Part shown: one piece after another, positions 45,442 to 57,112 of the stretch
Position numbering within the stretch: position 1 is the first letter of the stretch
How the letters are laid out: the number at the start of each line of letters is the position of its first letter
From: Rhizomys pruinosus
Lineage: Eukaryota; Chordata; Mammalia; Rodentia; Spalacidae
Length of the DNA stretch: 64,000 bases
Direction: 5' to 3'
Assembly (NCBI GenBank): GCA_009823505.1
Contig: VZQC01005680.1
Span: 6,191,889 to 6,255,888 of the forward strand
Program-made: the position numbers and the translations under genes
Notes under the pieces: generated by a model
What the model was told of the DNA's origin: nothing
Database searches by the model: none
What the model saw: the letters and a program-made list of their open reading frames with translations, nothing else

Positions 45442-45865
45442 AACAGTAACCTTTATTAAAAGATAATATAACCTGTGAAAGAAAAGTTCCCAGAAAGAAC
45501 TCCTGCATCCAAAGCTGAATTTCCTGCAAGGCTGACCCACTGATTAGCATTTGGGAGTGCTGTGGAGAGTTCGGGATGTTGCCCATCCAGAGCCCATTCA
45601 CAAATTATCTGGGAAGATCTTCAACTGCATAAATAGCCACACCTTGCCTACCTCTGTTTTTGAATTAACATTCTTGTGACTAATAGCATATATTAACTTA
45701 GTAGACTATTGATCAAAAGGCTAATAATCACATTGGATAGCTTCTGAGATCTATACTAGAAATTACCCCTCTTTGCCATGACCTGCCTACTGAATCCACC
45801 AATTTATTTGAAAAGTATCTTGAGTTATGACTTTTCTTTGGTCTGTTACTAAAACCATGATGTGG

Positions 45866-46078
45866 GAGCTGAAGACATGGCTCAGAAGTTAAAAACATTG
45901 GCTGTTCTTGCAGAAAATCCTGGTTCGAATCCCAGCACTACATGGCGGGTTACAATGGACCTTAACTCTAGTTCTAGGGGATCCGATGCCCTCTTCTGTC
46001 TTCTGTGGGCACTGCATGACATGGGCACACACACATGCAGACATATAACACATAAAATATAAATAAATAAAACATTTT
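45866..46078 (+). mobile_element. B2/B3 SINE
   Basis: GGGAGCTGAAGACATGGCTC, CTGGTTCGAATCCCAGCACT (a good B box) and an AAATAAATAAAAC tail. Older subfamily. Confidence 0.88.
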
Positions 46079-46407
46079 TCAGAGACATAATGTAACTGTT
46101 ACTGCGCTGGAACATGAAATTTGGGGTAACCTAAATCTGTGTTCCTGGGCCATGGTCATGATTATTTGGCTCCAGAATAAACTATTTTTTGAAACTTTTA
46201 AGGGGAGAGTTATGTTTTACATTGTCAAATCAATTTTAGGAGGGAAAAGTAACCAAGTGACAGTCGAGAGTCATAGTAAAGGCACCTATCTGGGGTTTGT
46301 GATTGTGTAAAAGTGAAAGTAGCTTGCTTGAATACATGTGCTTTATAATCCGTGTGAAATCTAACATTTTAATTGGTTCATTTGCTTTTATTCCTTTTCT
46401 TGTTAAG

Positions 46408-46461
46408 GTGGTGAATCCCAAAAAGAAAGGAAAAAAGAAAAAATATACTAACTCAGGAACA
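46408..46461 (+). CDS. Cpne8: Copine-8 exon: Lys-rich segment after C2B (54 nt)
   Basis: The acceptor CTTGTTAAG is followed by 18 complete codons, VVNPKKKGKKKKYTNSGT, and the donor ACA|GTAAGT. The phase is 0 on both sides, so skipping this exon would remove 18 residues without a frameshift. The cluster KKKGKKKK is strongly basic and lies next to the membrane-binding face of C2B; a role in binding acidic lipid is inference. KKKG instead of KKKM distinguishes copine-8 from copine-5. Confidence 0.96.
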
Positions 46462-47955
46462 GTAAGTCATTTTTAATGTTATTTGTTAAGGATTCAAATG
46501 GGTGAATAAGAAACTATGGAACATTTTGGAACACACCAAAATCAACGTACAGAAAGAGATTTGCTTCACTTAGTGTTTTAAATGAAGGGATATGACAGAA
46601 ACATTAACTCCATAGGGAGTATTTGTATTGGAGAATTCCTTATGGATTCTGGGAAGGTGGAGGGTTAAGGCTCCCTAGGGAAGTTCTTGTTTTAACCTTT
46701 CTATTCTGTGGAATCCAAATGCACTAAAGCAAACATCTATGAAGAAGCTCAGTGGTTCTTACTTGGCCACTGAAGCCACATATGAAAGATCATTACTTGG
46801 GAACACAGATTTATGTCTCCCCAAGCACCATGTTCCCATGTGGAAGCAGTTTCATGAATTTTTTATTGTAACAGAAAAAAGAAATTCATAAACACAAATC
46901 ATGATTCTTCCCAAATACATTGCTGGAGACATCAGAAAGTCAAGTTCTAACAGAGGAGAGAATTCTATATAGGCCTCAGATGCTGTCTGATGACACTACT
47001 AGCTCTGCGTTGGTGGAAGCTGGTTGCATCTCTAAAGATTTTTATCTGTTAGTCACTGGATATTAGATCAGACGTAGAGGTTGGCCGAGAATGGTAATTT
47101 CAGGAGCTAAAGATAGCCTAAGATAAGCTGTAATTGGGCTCTGGACCTGCAGCACTCCAAACTCACCACTGTCACTGAAATTTTATAATCAGCTAATAGG
47201 CCTTGCAGAGGATTCAGTTTGAAGATAATAGCCTTTTTCTCTGGGAACTTTCGTTCACTCACTGACTCCCAGGATGACCTTCTGGGATGTGAATGAACTC
47301 AACTGGAAGTTCCCCAGATTTCACCTGTGCAGGAATGCTAAGTGAAGTCAGCATGGGGGTGGGACAGACAAAGATGCCAGGAAACTGTGAAGAATCAGGA
47401 TCATCCTGTTTCCAGAAAAAGGAAATCCTAAGATTGCCAAGATGAACTTTACTTGCAACAGGTGAAGTGTAAGTTTTCTTCAAATTTCTTTTAAAGATGG
47501 TTATTGATCATCGCATTTCAAATATTAGATGGCATAGTAGAGCACTATGGCGGAACTGTGTGTCTGTCCTTCGGGGCAGCCTGGACGCTCCAGCTCTGTA
47601 GTTTGGACTGTTTCTCCACTGCTGCTCAGCTTTCTTTTCATCTAAAATGGGAAATGACATGGTGTCCTTTGTAGGGGACATTCGTGCTGCTATTCAAAGG
47701 AAGGAAACCAGTCAGAGAAAAGGGTCAGCTGGCTTCCCACCATTATTTGTGCCTTTCCTTCTGATAGTTCTAAATTAGTTGCCAGATTTCATAAGAAATA
47801 ATGTCTCCAAGTGATTTTTCAGAATGCTAAAAAATACCATTTTTGATCTGATAGTTGGGAAACTGTCCATGTTTGGAGTTACAGCTCATACTGATAGTAA
47901 TTCATTCATCCTCTCTTTCCCACCCTCTTCTCTCTGTCTCTCTCTCCCCCTCTAG
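46462..47955 (+). other. Cpne8 intron
   Basis: About 1.5 kb with no SINE. 46850-47260 may be an LTR-like repeat (not assigned); the rest is unassigned. It ends in a long C/T tract (47925-47953, with TCTCTCTCTCCCCCTCTAG) that is the polypyrimidine tract of the next acceptor. Confidence 0.8.
46850..47225. other. Possible LTR-like dispersed repeat
   Basis: The left edge TTTTTTATTGTAACAG and the body resemble in style the block at 3481-3910 (for example AATCAGCTAATAGGCCTTG here and AATCAGTTAATCAGCCTTG there). They may be the same old family. No terminal features are clear. Confidence 0.3.
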
Positions 47956-48017
47956 GTCACCTTACTGTCTTTCTTGGTGGAAACAGAGGTTTCATTCCTG
48001 GACTATATCAAAGGCGG
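47956..48017 (+). CDS. Cpne8: Copine-8 exon: linker strand toward the vWA domain
   Basis: A 62-nt exon. A strong acceptor (CTCTCTCCCCCTCTAG) is followed by 20 codons, VTLLSFLVETEVSFLDYIKG, then GG of a split Gly codon and the donor GG|GTGAGC. In copines this segment ends C2B and begins the run into the vWA-like domain. LVETEVSFLDY marks copine-8; copine-5 has AVESECTFLDY at this place. The frame is intact. Confidence 0.96.
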
Positions 48018-48151
48018 GTGAGCCATCTTCTGAAACTCTCCACAGCATTTGTTTGAAAGCATAGAGTGCTGCCCTGAGCCACACAGGCAGCTGAGGATCA
48101 CCCTTGAATAGTTTCCATTTTGACTTTTTTACATGTATTTATTTTAGCAAG

Positions 48152-48152
48152 A

Positions 48153-48186
<34 letters not shown>

Positions 48187-48207
48187 TGTATGTGTGTGTG
48201 TGTGTGT
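48152..48207. repeat. (TG)n microsatellite
   Basis: About 27 TG/TA dinucleotides attached to the following antisense SINE. Confidence 0.95.
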
Positions 48208-48342
48208 ACACACCTTACAGAGGTCAGATGACAGCTTTGCAGGAGTCAGTTCTCTCTTTCTACAAAGTAGGCTCTTGGGATGGAATCACTGAACTCATTC
48301 TTGGGGGCAAGTGCCTTTACCTACTGAGCCTGGGCTCCATTC
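48208..48342 (-). mobile_element. B3/B4-type SINE
   Basis: ACAGAGGTCAGATGACAGCT, TTGGGATGGAATCACTGAAC and CTACTGAGCCTGGGCTCC, the same type as 2864-3126. Confidence 0.6.
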
Positions 48343-48544
48343 TTTAATATTTTGATGTCATTGTCATTTTTAGACCTAAATGAAAACAGTCCAACACACT
48401 TGGTGCTTACTATAGCTTTTCTTTAACCCTAGAAAACAGCATTGTTATATAATCAGTGGCTGTAGATAAAGTTATTAAGTGCTCTGTCATAGAATATTTT
48501 CTCTTAAGTAATTTTTTTACAAGAACTTGGTATATAGAAGTGGC

Positions 48545-48655
48545 TGATCTAGAAGTTGCTATATAGCCCAGACCAGCCTTGAACTTGAGCTCTTCCTGCC
48601 GCAGCCTCCATAGTGCTGAGATCTCAAGCATACACTACAATCCCTGGGAGCATGC
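48545..48655 (-). mobile_element. Old B1/PB1-like fragment
   Basis: TGCTATATAGCCCAGACCAG, CTTGAACTTGAGCTCTTCCT and ATACACTACAATCCC: a diverged antisense B1-like element. Confidence 0.55.
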
Positions 48656-49109
48656 TTTCATTTGTCTTGCACAGACTGTTTAGATATCTGTTTATAACTG
48701 TTAAAATAGCAATAAAAGCTTGCACTCTTCACTTACAGGCCTCCTGACTTCAGGATGTTAAGGGAATTCATTTGCACATAAAATTGCAGAAATAAGTGGT
48801 GAACTGTCCTTCCAATGCCTTCAGCTCATAGATTTCAGAAATGAAGTTGTAGCCAATAAAAAGTTATAATCAAAAACTATTGCAGCTATTTATAAGACTG
48901 GAAATTTGGAAGTTTCCCTAACGCTGAAATTGTTTAAATGCAACCATTTGACAGTGGTGGTGTATTGTAAACTTTTATTCACTGATAAATAGGGACGTCT
49001 TTTCAATTTTCTCCATATTTTCAACCCAATTTTTCCTCTTTATAGTCTGATAATCCCCCCAAATTGAAAACAAAATGGCGTTCAATTCATTTCCCCCTTC
49101 GTGTTGTAT

Positions 49110-49154
<45 letters not shown>
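49110..49154. repeat. (GT)n microsatellite
   Basis: About 22 GT units. Confidence 0.97.
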
Positions 49155-49156
<2 letters not shown>

Positions 49157-49604
49157 AGACCTAACACATCTTTTCAGGACTGCATATTTAGTAATATTTT
49201 CATATGTTTGTTCAGAATATCCACTTGAAAATACTTAAAAGCTAAACACAGCAGGGGATTACTGTACCAGAGCAATGCTAGTGTTGACAAGGGCACGCTG
49301 CCAATGGTTCTGTCATGTTTATGACCAGCAAGATTCACTTTTTTCTCTTCCACACTTCCTGTTCCCAACACCATCACTACTGGCAGACATGCTTGCAGTC
49401 AGCCTCTAAGCCAAGCCCCGTCTGTGAGGTACATTTTTCTCCAATTCTAAACCCTAAATCCTGAGCTTCCATAAGACTCTACTTCTCATTGACATTCCCA
49501 TAACCTACTCAATGAAGCTGGGCTTGGGTGAATTTCTGCAAGCTCTGTGGTAGATGTAGATACACCTTTTCCACTGGTGGATAGGTATATCCCAAGAAGT
49601 TTCA

Positions 49605-49690
49605 TGAATACACCAGGCTGGCATACTCCATGATACTCCAGCCTCGGCCTCCCAGGGCTAGGATTACTGGTGTGTATTACCATACCTCAT
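49605..49690 (-). mobile_element. Old B1-like fragment
   Basis: TACACCAGGCTGGCATACTC, GCCTCGGCCTCCCAGGGCTA and TGTGTATTACCATACC. Confidence 0.5.
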
Positions 49691-50366
49691 ACTACATATT
49701 TTACTTGTTTTAGAAGACATAATCTTTTTAGACCTTCTGCCTTTACTATTAAGAAACATCACATTTTAAGTGGATAAAGGCAGTGATTGAATGTCATTCA
49801 CAGCAGTATTTAATCAACCAGAATTTCAGAATAGTAATATAGTAAAGTGTGCTCATTTCAAATTAGAACTCACTATAAGAGTTGGCAGTTAATAATGTAT
49901 CCTTTCAATATATGTATATATGTATCAGCTATTTATGTTATGACATCTTCCTAATAATGATTTCAAGTTTGGAGGATTAAAAAAAAAGTTACTAAGAATT
50001 TACTATTCCATTGATATTCATGGTATGTTTCACCTCACTAAGTAGCTCTTCAGGTTCATAGTCTAGAAGAGATATTGCTGGGTTAAGTGGTATGTGTTTT
50101 TACTATTTGTTATGCATTAATTATATGGCTAAAAAGGTTTTCAAAAGCCACACTCCCAATATCTGTGTATGAACACTTACCAAGCCTTTATCTTTAACCA
50201 ATAGTGTCCCTCCTTTGTATTTTTGTGAATTTACTAGACAAATCACTGCCCATTTTCATTTCTTTTTAGTTTTTAAATTTATTCTTTGAGAATTTCATAT
50301 ATGAGGTACACTTCACTCCAATCCTAAACTCTGAATCCTGAGCTTCTTTAAGAATCTATTTTTCTG

Positions 50367-50592
50367 GTCTGGAGAGATGGCTCCATGGTTAAGAGCACTG
50401 ACTGTTCTTGCAGAAGACCCAAGTTCAAATCTCAGCACCTACACAGTGGCTAATAACCATTAATAACTCCAGTTCCAGGGGATCCAACGCCTTCTTCTGG
50501 CCTCCATGAGCATTGCACAACATGGGTGCACTTACATACATCTGGGCAATACAGGCATACACATAAAATAAAAGAAAAGAAAAGTAAAGAAT
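50367..50592 (+). mobile_element. B2 SINE, older subfamily
   Basis: TGGTCTGGAGAGATGGCTCC, CTTGCAGAAGACCCAAGTTC and an AAATAAAAGAAAAG tail. No internal duplication. Confidence 0.9.
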
Positions 50593-50849
50593 CAACTTTT
50601 CATTTACACTTGAAGCCTAGGGAAATAGAATTTGGTTCCCATAACCTACTCAAGGCTTAGATGAATTTTTACAAGCTCTGTGGTAGACACACCTTTTCCA
50701 CTAGGGATATGTCCCTACAGGTTCTGTGAGTGCACCAGATTGGCCTGGAAACTGCCTTATATTACAATGAAATATCATAGTCACCCTCCACCAATTTCCT
50801 CCAGCAGCTCCCTCTATACACTTGTTACATGTCCCATGTCCAACTTCAT

Positions 50850-50995
50850 TCCTCCTCCTCCTCCTCTTCCTCCTCTCTTCTTCCTCCTCCTCCTTCTTCT
50901 CTCTTCTTCTTCTTCTTCCTCCTCCTCCTCCTCTTATTCTTATTCTTTTTCTTCTTATTCTTATTCTTATTCTTATTCTTATTCTTCTTATTCTG
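50850..50995. repeat. (TCC)n/(TTC)n/(TTCTTA)n polypyrimidine tract
   Basis: About 145 bp of C/T-rich triplet and hexamer repeat. The minus strand gives an Arg/Glu-rich open frame that is purely a repeat product. Confidence 0.95.
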
Positions 50996-51130
50996 AGACA
51001 AGGTCTCCCTGTAGTCGTGGATTGCCTGGAATGCACCCTGTAGACCAGGCTGGCCTTGATCTCACAGAGATCCACCTGCCTCTTCCTCCCAAGTGCTGGG
51101 ATTAAAAGCCTGCGCTACCATGCCCAGCTA
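50994..51130 (-). mobile_element. B1 SINE
   Basis: CTGAGACAAGGTCTCCCTGT to CCTGCGCTACCATGCCCAGC. The pyrimidine tract on its left lies where the A tail (T-run) would be, and may have grown from it. Confidence 0.93.
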
Positions 51131-51169
51131 TACTTTCTTCTTTTTTAGTTTTTTTTTCCTTTTTTATTT

Positions 51170-51401
51170 TTTTTTAATTTATTTTTGTATGTGTATGAAT
51201 GTACTGTCTGCATGCAGGTCTGTGCACCCGTGCCGTGCAATGCCGCAGAGGTCAGAAGGTCTCAGATTCCCCTGGAACTGGAGTTCTCCTGGAATTGGAG
51301 TCACAGACGGTTCTCATCTGCCATGTGGGTGCTGGGGATCGAACCCGGGTCCTCTGCAAGAGCAGTCAGCGCTCTCAACCGCTAGGCTATCTCTCCAGCC
51401 C
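51170..51401 (-). mobile_element. B2 SINE, young subfamily
   Basis: TGTATGTGTATGAATGTACT to CTATCTCTCCAGCCCC with the subfamily duplication and a small deletion after GGTCAGAAG. CTTTTTTAGTTTT flanks it on both sides (about 51140 and 51402). Confidence 0.95.
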
Positions 51402-51421
51402 CCTTTTTTAGTTTTAATAAC

Positions 51422-51548
51422 CCACTAATCCCAGCACTTGGGAGGCAGAGACAAGTGGACTCTCTGAGATGGAAGCCATCGTGGTGTACCTACCTAATGA
51501 GTTCCAGACCACCTAGGGGTATACGGAGACCTTGTCTCAGATTAACCC
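51422..51548 (+). mobile_element. B1-like SINE, diverged
   Basis: CACTAATCCCAGCACTTGGG, GGCAGAGACAAGTGGACTC and GAGACCTTGTCTCAGAT. The A tail is lost. Confidence 0.75.
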
Positions 51549-51689
51549 CCTAAAGAAGATCATAGTCCTACCTCGGTTTAACTTGAAATACCAACCCACA
51601 TTTGTTACCTGGGTTTGTGGGTCATTTTGTTGTGCTTCTTCAGACAGTTATGATATACTCTTGATACAGGGAAAAATGTTTCAAGGTTC

Positions 51690-52345
51690 CATAGGTTCCC
51701 TTTCAGGGTTCTAGTTCCATTCATATAAGAATTTAAGAATGGACTCAAACTAAAGCTTTAGGACAGTTTTATCAGAGTTTAGGAAAAAATCCTCAGGGCA
51801 TGCAAGATGTCTTGAGGAGGAAATGGAGGGGAGGAAGAAAAAGCCAGAAGCCGTGCTTGTTTAGAAAGCTTGGAGGTCAGCCACATCGGGAAGGGAAGGG
51901 AGTTTCAGAGAAAAAGTAAAGAGATACAGGATGTGGAGGCTCACGAAAGCTTCAGAGAAAAGCGTGCTTAGAAAAGAGGTGGAAAGAAGAAATGGACAGA
52001 TTACTCTTTTCTGAAAAATTCAGAAAGCAGACAGGACTTATGTAAAACTCCGTCTCTTCCTGGTCTACAAGCACCAGGGTAAGATGTGGGCATTCTTGGC
52101 AGAAAAAGCTCACCTGCGCATTAACACAGTAGGTATTCCACCCATCTCTTGAGCTTCACTTTAGGTGAACCGGCCTTCCGAGGGGCGGACCTGTGACCAG
52201 GTGAATGATCTGGCAAAACAGGAAAGTTAAGTAAGGTCCCACCCAGGGCGGGGATTTCTCTTCTCCTGACCTCTTGTCTCTTGAGGAAGAGTTTTGTTTC
52301 TTTTAACACTCTGAGGCACAATTTGTGGCATCAGTCCAGATTTCT
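51690..52345. other. Possible LTR or other inserted element, unassigned
   Basis: Purine-rich left half and GC-richer right half, unlike the AT-rich flanks, with no coding frame. The length and composition suggest an LTR, but I recognise no family. Confidence 0.3.
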
Positions 52346-52779
52346 AGTCCCTATGACTCTTCTAGTCAGAGAAAATAATGGTAAGTTAGAGATTCCAAAA
52401 GCATGAAATATCACCCCGTGAAATCTGAGTAAAATATTTAAGTGGCTGTTCCAGTTCTGCACCGTCTAAAAACGAAGCCGGGTCTCTTGGATTCACTTTG
52501 CCCACACTATTATCTTTATAAGTGATGTCTCTTAGGCTGCGCGCACTAGGAGCGTGGGGTTAGAGAGGTGGAACTGAGCAGGAGCTGAGCTGAGTAGAAA
52601 GTTTACAAATAGTCCAGGATCAGGAGTAAGCTTAGAGAAATTCTGCACTGTGCCTTAAGATTTTATTTCTCTTCCTAATTTTTTCTCACAGTTGAATAGT
52701 GTGAATATTATAATTGAGCAGAAAATTATAAAAAGCTATCATTTGTTTTCCCAGAAATTAAAGTAAAATTAAGTAAATA

Positions 52780-52942
52780 TTGCCAGGCGTGGTGGCACAT
52801 GCCTTTAATCCTAGCACTTGGGAGGCAGAGGCAGGCGGATCTTTGTTGAGTTCAAAGCCAGCCTGGTCTACAGAGTGAGTTCCAGGACAGCTGGGGCTAA
52901 CAGGGAGAACCTGTCTCTAAAAGACAAAAAAAAAAAAAAAAT
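52780..52942 (+). mobile_element. B1 SINE
   Basis: GCCAGGCGTGGTGGCACATG to GAGAACCTGTCTCTAAAAGA plus an A-run. AAAATTAAGTAAATAT (left) and AAAATTACTTAAATAT (right) resemble a target duplication. Confidence 0.95.
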
Positions 52943-54012
52943 AAAATTACTTAAATATGGAAAACGCTTTAAGACTGAACACATTTGAATACAAAATGCT
53001 TTTCATACCCCTTGAGCAACCTCCCATCAGAGGAGCATTCTCTAAGGACTGACTGACCCCCACCCTTACCTTTCCCTTGTCTGTGTGGCCAAGCTTGTCT
53101 TACTTCCTAAAACACTGACTTCAGCTGCAGTAGCCAGGTTTATGACAGGGCGAACAAGGGAGACAGGTGCATTCTAAATTAACCTAAATCCCACTGTACG
53201 TAAATACTCTGAAATAAAAGTCTAATTTTTGTGCCCCTCTTTTTTCCATTTTTATTAAGCAGAATAATTTCCTTTTTTGGATGCATCAGGTACATTCTAT
53301 GATTTAAGGTTAAAGAAAAAAAAACCATGATTTTCTAAATGTTACAATAATATCCAAAAGGAATTATAAATTTCTTTTTCCCAGTCAATCCCACATCCCT
53401 TTGTAGTTATCATGAGACTACTCCACCCTGAGACTAAGGAACAGGTGTAGGTGTCTTCGGTTTGGCCAGCCGACGAAGGGGACAAGCAGGTCATTTACAC
53501 ACTGTGCTCAGTTAGTCACTGTTAGCCCACAGGGATCTTAGCAGCCAGAAACTCTGCCCTAGTCTTATGTCAGAACATTGATATTACACTTGGAAGTCTA
53601 CAGTCTGTCACTTTATTCCTTTGAAGAAAGTCCAAACTCTCACCCAGCTGTTCCAGGTGAGCCATACAAGATCCTCTTATGTATATGCAGTATGTGCCAA
53701 TTTCCTTGAGTGTTGTTTTACTTGTTCCATATATAACTTGTCTCTTCAAAGAGACACAATTTTAAAATATTTTTGTGGAGCTGAATACAAAAGTCTTTGA
53801 TAAATGTACATTAATTTAGAATGTAATTTCACATTTTCCCTCCCAAATCTCTTAGAGAAATAATATGAGCAAATCAAACTTTAAAAACATGGAATGATGC
53901 TTCTGCCAGCTGACACTGAAAACTCCTGTGTCTGCCTCTCTCAGACCATCCCATCTCATGACCTTCACACTCGGAGTCTTGTACCATAATCACCAAGAAA
54001 AATAGTTGTTTC

Positions 54013-54247
54013 GGGGCTGGAGAGATAGCCTAGCAGTTAAGAGCACCGACTGCTCTTGCAGAGGACCCGGGTTCAATCCCCAGCACCCACATGGCAGCTA
54101 AGAACTGTCTGTAACTCCAATTCCAGGAGAACTCCAGTTCCAGGGGAATCCGACACCCTCTTCTGACCTCTGCGGCATTGCATGACATGGGTGCACAAAC
54201 CTACATGCAGACAGTATACTCATACACACAAATAAATTAAAAAAAAC
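54013..54247 (+). mobile_element. B2 SINE, young subfamily, with perfect target duplication
   Basis: GGGGCTGGAGAGATAGCCTA to an AAATAAATTAAAAAA tail, with the subfamily duplication. The 15-bp repeats AAAAATAGTTGTTTC lie at 53998-54012 and 54248-54262. Confidence 0.97.
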
Positions 54248-54396
54248 AAAAATAGTTGTTTCAAGGTTTCTGGGCTAGAAAGAGAAGGTAGATGAGATGG
54301 AAGGGTGTTTTTTAATAGCTGAGAGCAATGTAGAACCCTAACTACTGCTTCCTGAAATAACATTGTGGGCACCAGAAGCTAAAAGCTAGAAGTGGG

Positions 54397-54400
<4 letters not shown>

Positions 54401-54428
<28 letters not shown>

Positions 54429-54474
54429 CTTTTTGAGACAGGGTCTCCCTGTAGCTCCAGCTGTCCTGGAACTC
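54401..54474 (-). mobile_element. 5'-truncated B1 SINE with target duplication
   Basis: T-run, ATCTTTTTGAGACAGGGTCT to CAGCTGTCCTGGAACTC. Only the tail-side third of B1 was inserted. The 13-bp repeats AGAAGTGGGCTTT lie at 54388-54400 and 54475-54487, so the truncation happened at integration. Confidence 0.93.
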
Positions 54475-55117
54475 AGAAGTGGGCTTTCTTATTATCACCC
54501 GCGATTAAGATGAGCTAAAGGGAGAGGGAAACGGTCTCATTTGGTATTCCTTGTATTTGGGGTTAAAATGTCATTTCAAACAGTATCTTATAATGCTCGG
54601 AAAGTTTGTGTTTTTTACACATAGTTGAACAATTGACATGATTTCTTGAAGGTAATCAAAATTTAAAGTTTAAAAAAAATGCTTCTGTGCTAACCTGTAC
54701 CTGAAGTCACCTTGACAGGCGTGTGTATGTTGGAGCTCCTTGAAAGTAGGGGAATACCCAGATTAGGAGTGTGAACTGGTCATTTCCTTCAACTCATGGT
54801 AGAGCATGATTGGAAAGATGCTGTGTGGCTAGACTGGAGCAAAGTTCGATGAAATGTTTGGTAAGCAGAGTTATAAAGCAGGGGTTGCTGGTAACTGAGG
54901 CAATGTGTAAATAATAGCCATGAATTTGAATTTAATTGCACATTTCAAACCCTAGGTCTTCCTCTTGTTGTCAAACCCTGTCTCTGTTTCTAATAAATAA
55001 GAATAAACATGAAAGGAACTGTGGGGTTGAAGTATGTAATTGTTAACCTTCAGTAAATAAATTCTAGGTGTTGTTGAAAATGTTCAATGGCTTTTAAATT
55101 TCAATATATCATATCTT

Positions 55118-55335
55118 TTAAATTTTTAAAAATTTTATTTATTTTTAAGTTATATGTATGAGTGTATTGCCTGCATGTGTGTAAGTGCACCCAAGTTGTG
55201 CAATGCCTGTGGAGGTCAGAAGAGGGTGTTGGATGCCCTGGAATTGGAGTATTGGACTATTAGCTGCCAAGTGAGTGCTGGGAATTGAACCTAAGCAACC
55301 AGTACTCTTAACTGCTGAGCCATCTCTCCAGCCCC
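55118..55335 (-). mobile_element. B2/B3 SINE, older subfamily, with perfect target duplication
   Basis: TTATATGTATGAGTGTATTG to CATCTCTCCAGCCCC. The 16-bp repeats CAATATATCATATCTT lie at 55102-55117 and 55336-55351. There is no internal duplication, despite the clean target duplication. Confidence 0.95.
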
Positions 55336-56143
55336 CAATATATCATATCTTATTTAGTTATCATAATGTTGTTTGTGGTAATTTATCAGTTATAAGGAAG
55401 TGGAGAGAAAAGATGTATTAAAATAATGACTGTAAAGTTCACTTTCTTTTCACTTCTGTTTGAAGACAACCCCAGGACATTCCTTTCAGACATTAGTGTT
55501 CATCCTACCCAAAGTCTTCCGTCTGCCCCGAAATCTTATAAATATTATCAATGTTTCTATCTCAGTTATGAGAATTAAAACGTCTCTGCAGAGAGAGGGA
55601 GGAAGAAAGTGCAAGCGAGGACTACCTAGGTATCATAGCTCATTTTAAAGGCCCATGTGAGTTTCTCAAAAGAGTTTGTTTGAAAGGCAAGTTGAATAGC
55701 AGTTTAAGTGCCTTCACAAACAAGCCCCATAAGAATGTTTTTCTTTAAAAATCCTTAAAGCAATTCTGATAATCCAATAAAATGTTTGCCTCGGTTTTGT
55801 AAAATTTATGGTGTTATTTGAATATGTTGCCTCAGGGAACAAATTTGCCAGAACAGGCAACACTATGAGCTTTTTCTAATCTGATTTCTTGCTTTGAAAA
55901 CCAACTATGCACGCCTTGGATGCTTTCAGAGGCCTCCTTATTGGGTCATCAACAGCTTTGCACTCATCAAAGAAATGGAGAGCTAAGTTGGACCAGCTGC
56001 ATGAGATAATATAGCAAAGCCAGCCTGCCTTCTACAAACAAATTGACAGGGAGTATTTTCATATCTCATTTAAACTCATCTAAACTTAGATCGAGGAAAG
56101 AAACTTTTACACAAATTAAACTCCTTAAAATTTGTTTTTTGTT

Positions 56144-56372
56144 GGGGCTGGAGAGATGGCTCCGCAGTTAAGAGCACTGACTGTTCTTGCAGAGGACCTG
56201 GGTTTGATTCCCAGCACCCACATGGTGGCTGAGAACCATCTTTAACTCCAGTTTCAGGGGAATCTGATGCCCTCTTCTGACCTCTGTGGCATTGCATGAC
56301 ATGGGTGCACCAACCTACATGCAGACAGTATACTCATATACATCAAAAATAATAAATAATAATTAAAAAATT
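56144..56372 (+). mobile_element. B2 SINE, older subfamily
   Basis: GGGGCTGGAGAGATGGCTCC, GGACCTGGGTTTGATTCCCA and an AATAATAAATAATAATTAAA tail. TTTGTTTTTTGTT and ATTGTTTTTTTGTT flank it. Confidence 0.94.
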
Positions 56373-56980
56373 GTTTTTTTGTTAATACTTGATTTTAAGG
56401 TTTGTATATTTAAAAGTGTTGGTGGGCTAGCCAACCAAAATGAAGTATGTATGAAAATCCCATAAGGAAAGCTGTTTCTTTGTGAGCCAATTTTTAAAAA
56501 ACAATAGTAATGCACTTATAAAAAAAAATAAAATGTAGGCTTGGAAGTTAGGAGGTATCTAATGCTTTGTACTGCCAATGAGTCACCAACTTGTTTCCCA
56601 GCACTGATCTAGTTCAGAGCTGTTCATTTCCAACACAAAGAAAGCTGTGTGATGTTTCATTATAAAGAATTCCGTTATTTTAGCCCAAATACTGAATTTC
56701 ATGTAGGGAGATTTCTTAGTCTTGTTACATGGATAGAATGTGTATACAGCCACACAAAATGAGGAATATTGGAAAGAAGGGTGTTACAGCAGTGGATTGC
56801 TTAAAACACATACTATCAAAACAACTCTAAAGTTTTTCCTACTAGCAGTGGGTTAATCATTTCCTATTTAAACAGAGGTCTTTGAAGTATAGGAGCTTTT
56901 GTACGGAAAACTTTTAAGCAACTATCAGTGTGAAGTTAACAATTGTGGAAATTTCATTCTGGAAGGCAATTCACTGTTTG

Positions 56981-57112
56981 CAAGGTGTGGCGCCATGCCT
57001 TTAATCTCAACACTTCATAGTTAGAGGAGGCTGATTTCTGTGAGATCTAGTCCAGCCTGGTCTACATGGCAAATTCCAAGCCAGCTGATCTATGGGGAGA
57101 CACTATCAAGAG
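56981..57112 (+). mobile_element. Old B1 SINE
   Basis: GCAAGGTGTGGCGCCATGCC, TTAATCTCAACACTT and AGTCCAGCCTGGTCTACATG. Diverged, with no A tail. Confidence 0.8.

Larger units (their letters stand above)
41809..46407 (+). other. Cpne8 intron
   Basis: About 4.6 kb. Repeats are listed separately. Unassigned parts are 41809-42090, 42276-43110, 43260-44165, 44340-44690, 45444-45860 and 46080-46407; no coding or RNA signal was seen. The acceptor reads TTATTCCTTTTCTTGTTAAG. Confidence 0.85.

Noticed and set aside
50701..51075. Arg/Glu-rich minus-strand frame of 124 codons
   Set aside because: Translation of a TTC/TCC/TTCTTA repeat and a B1; no independent support.
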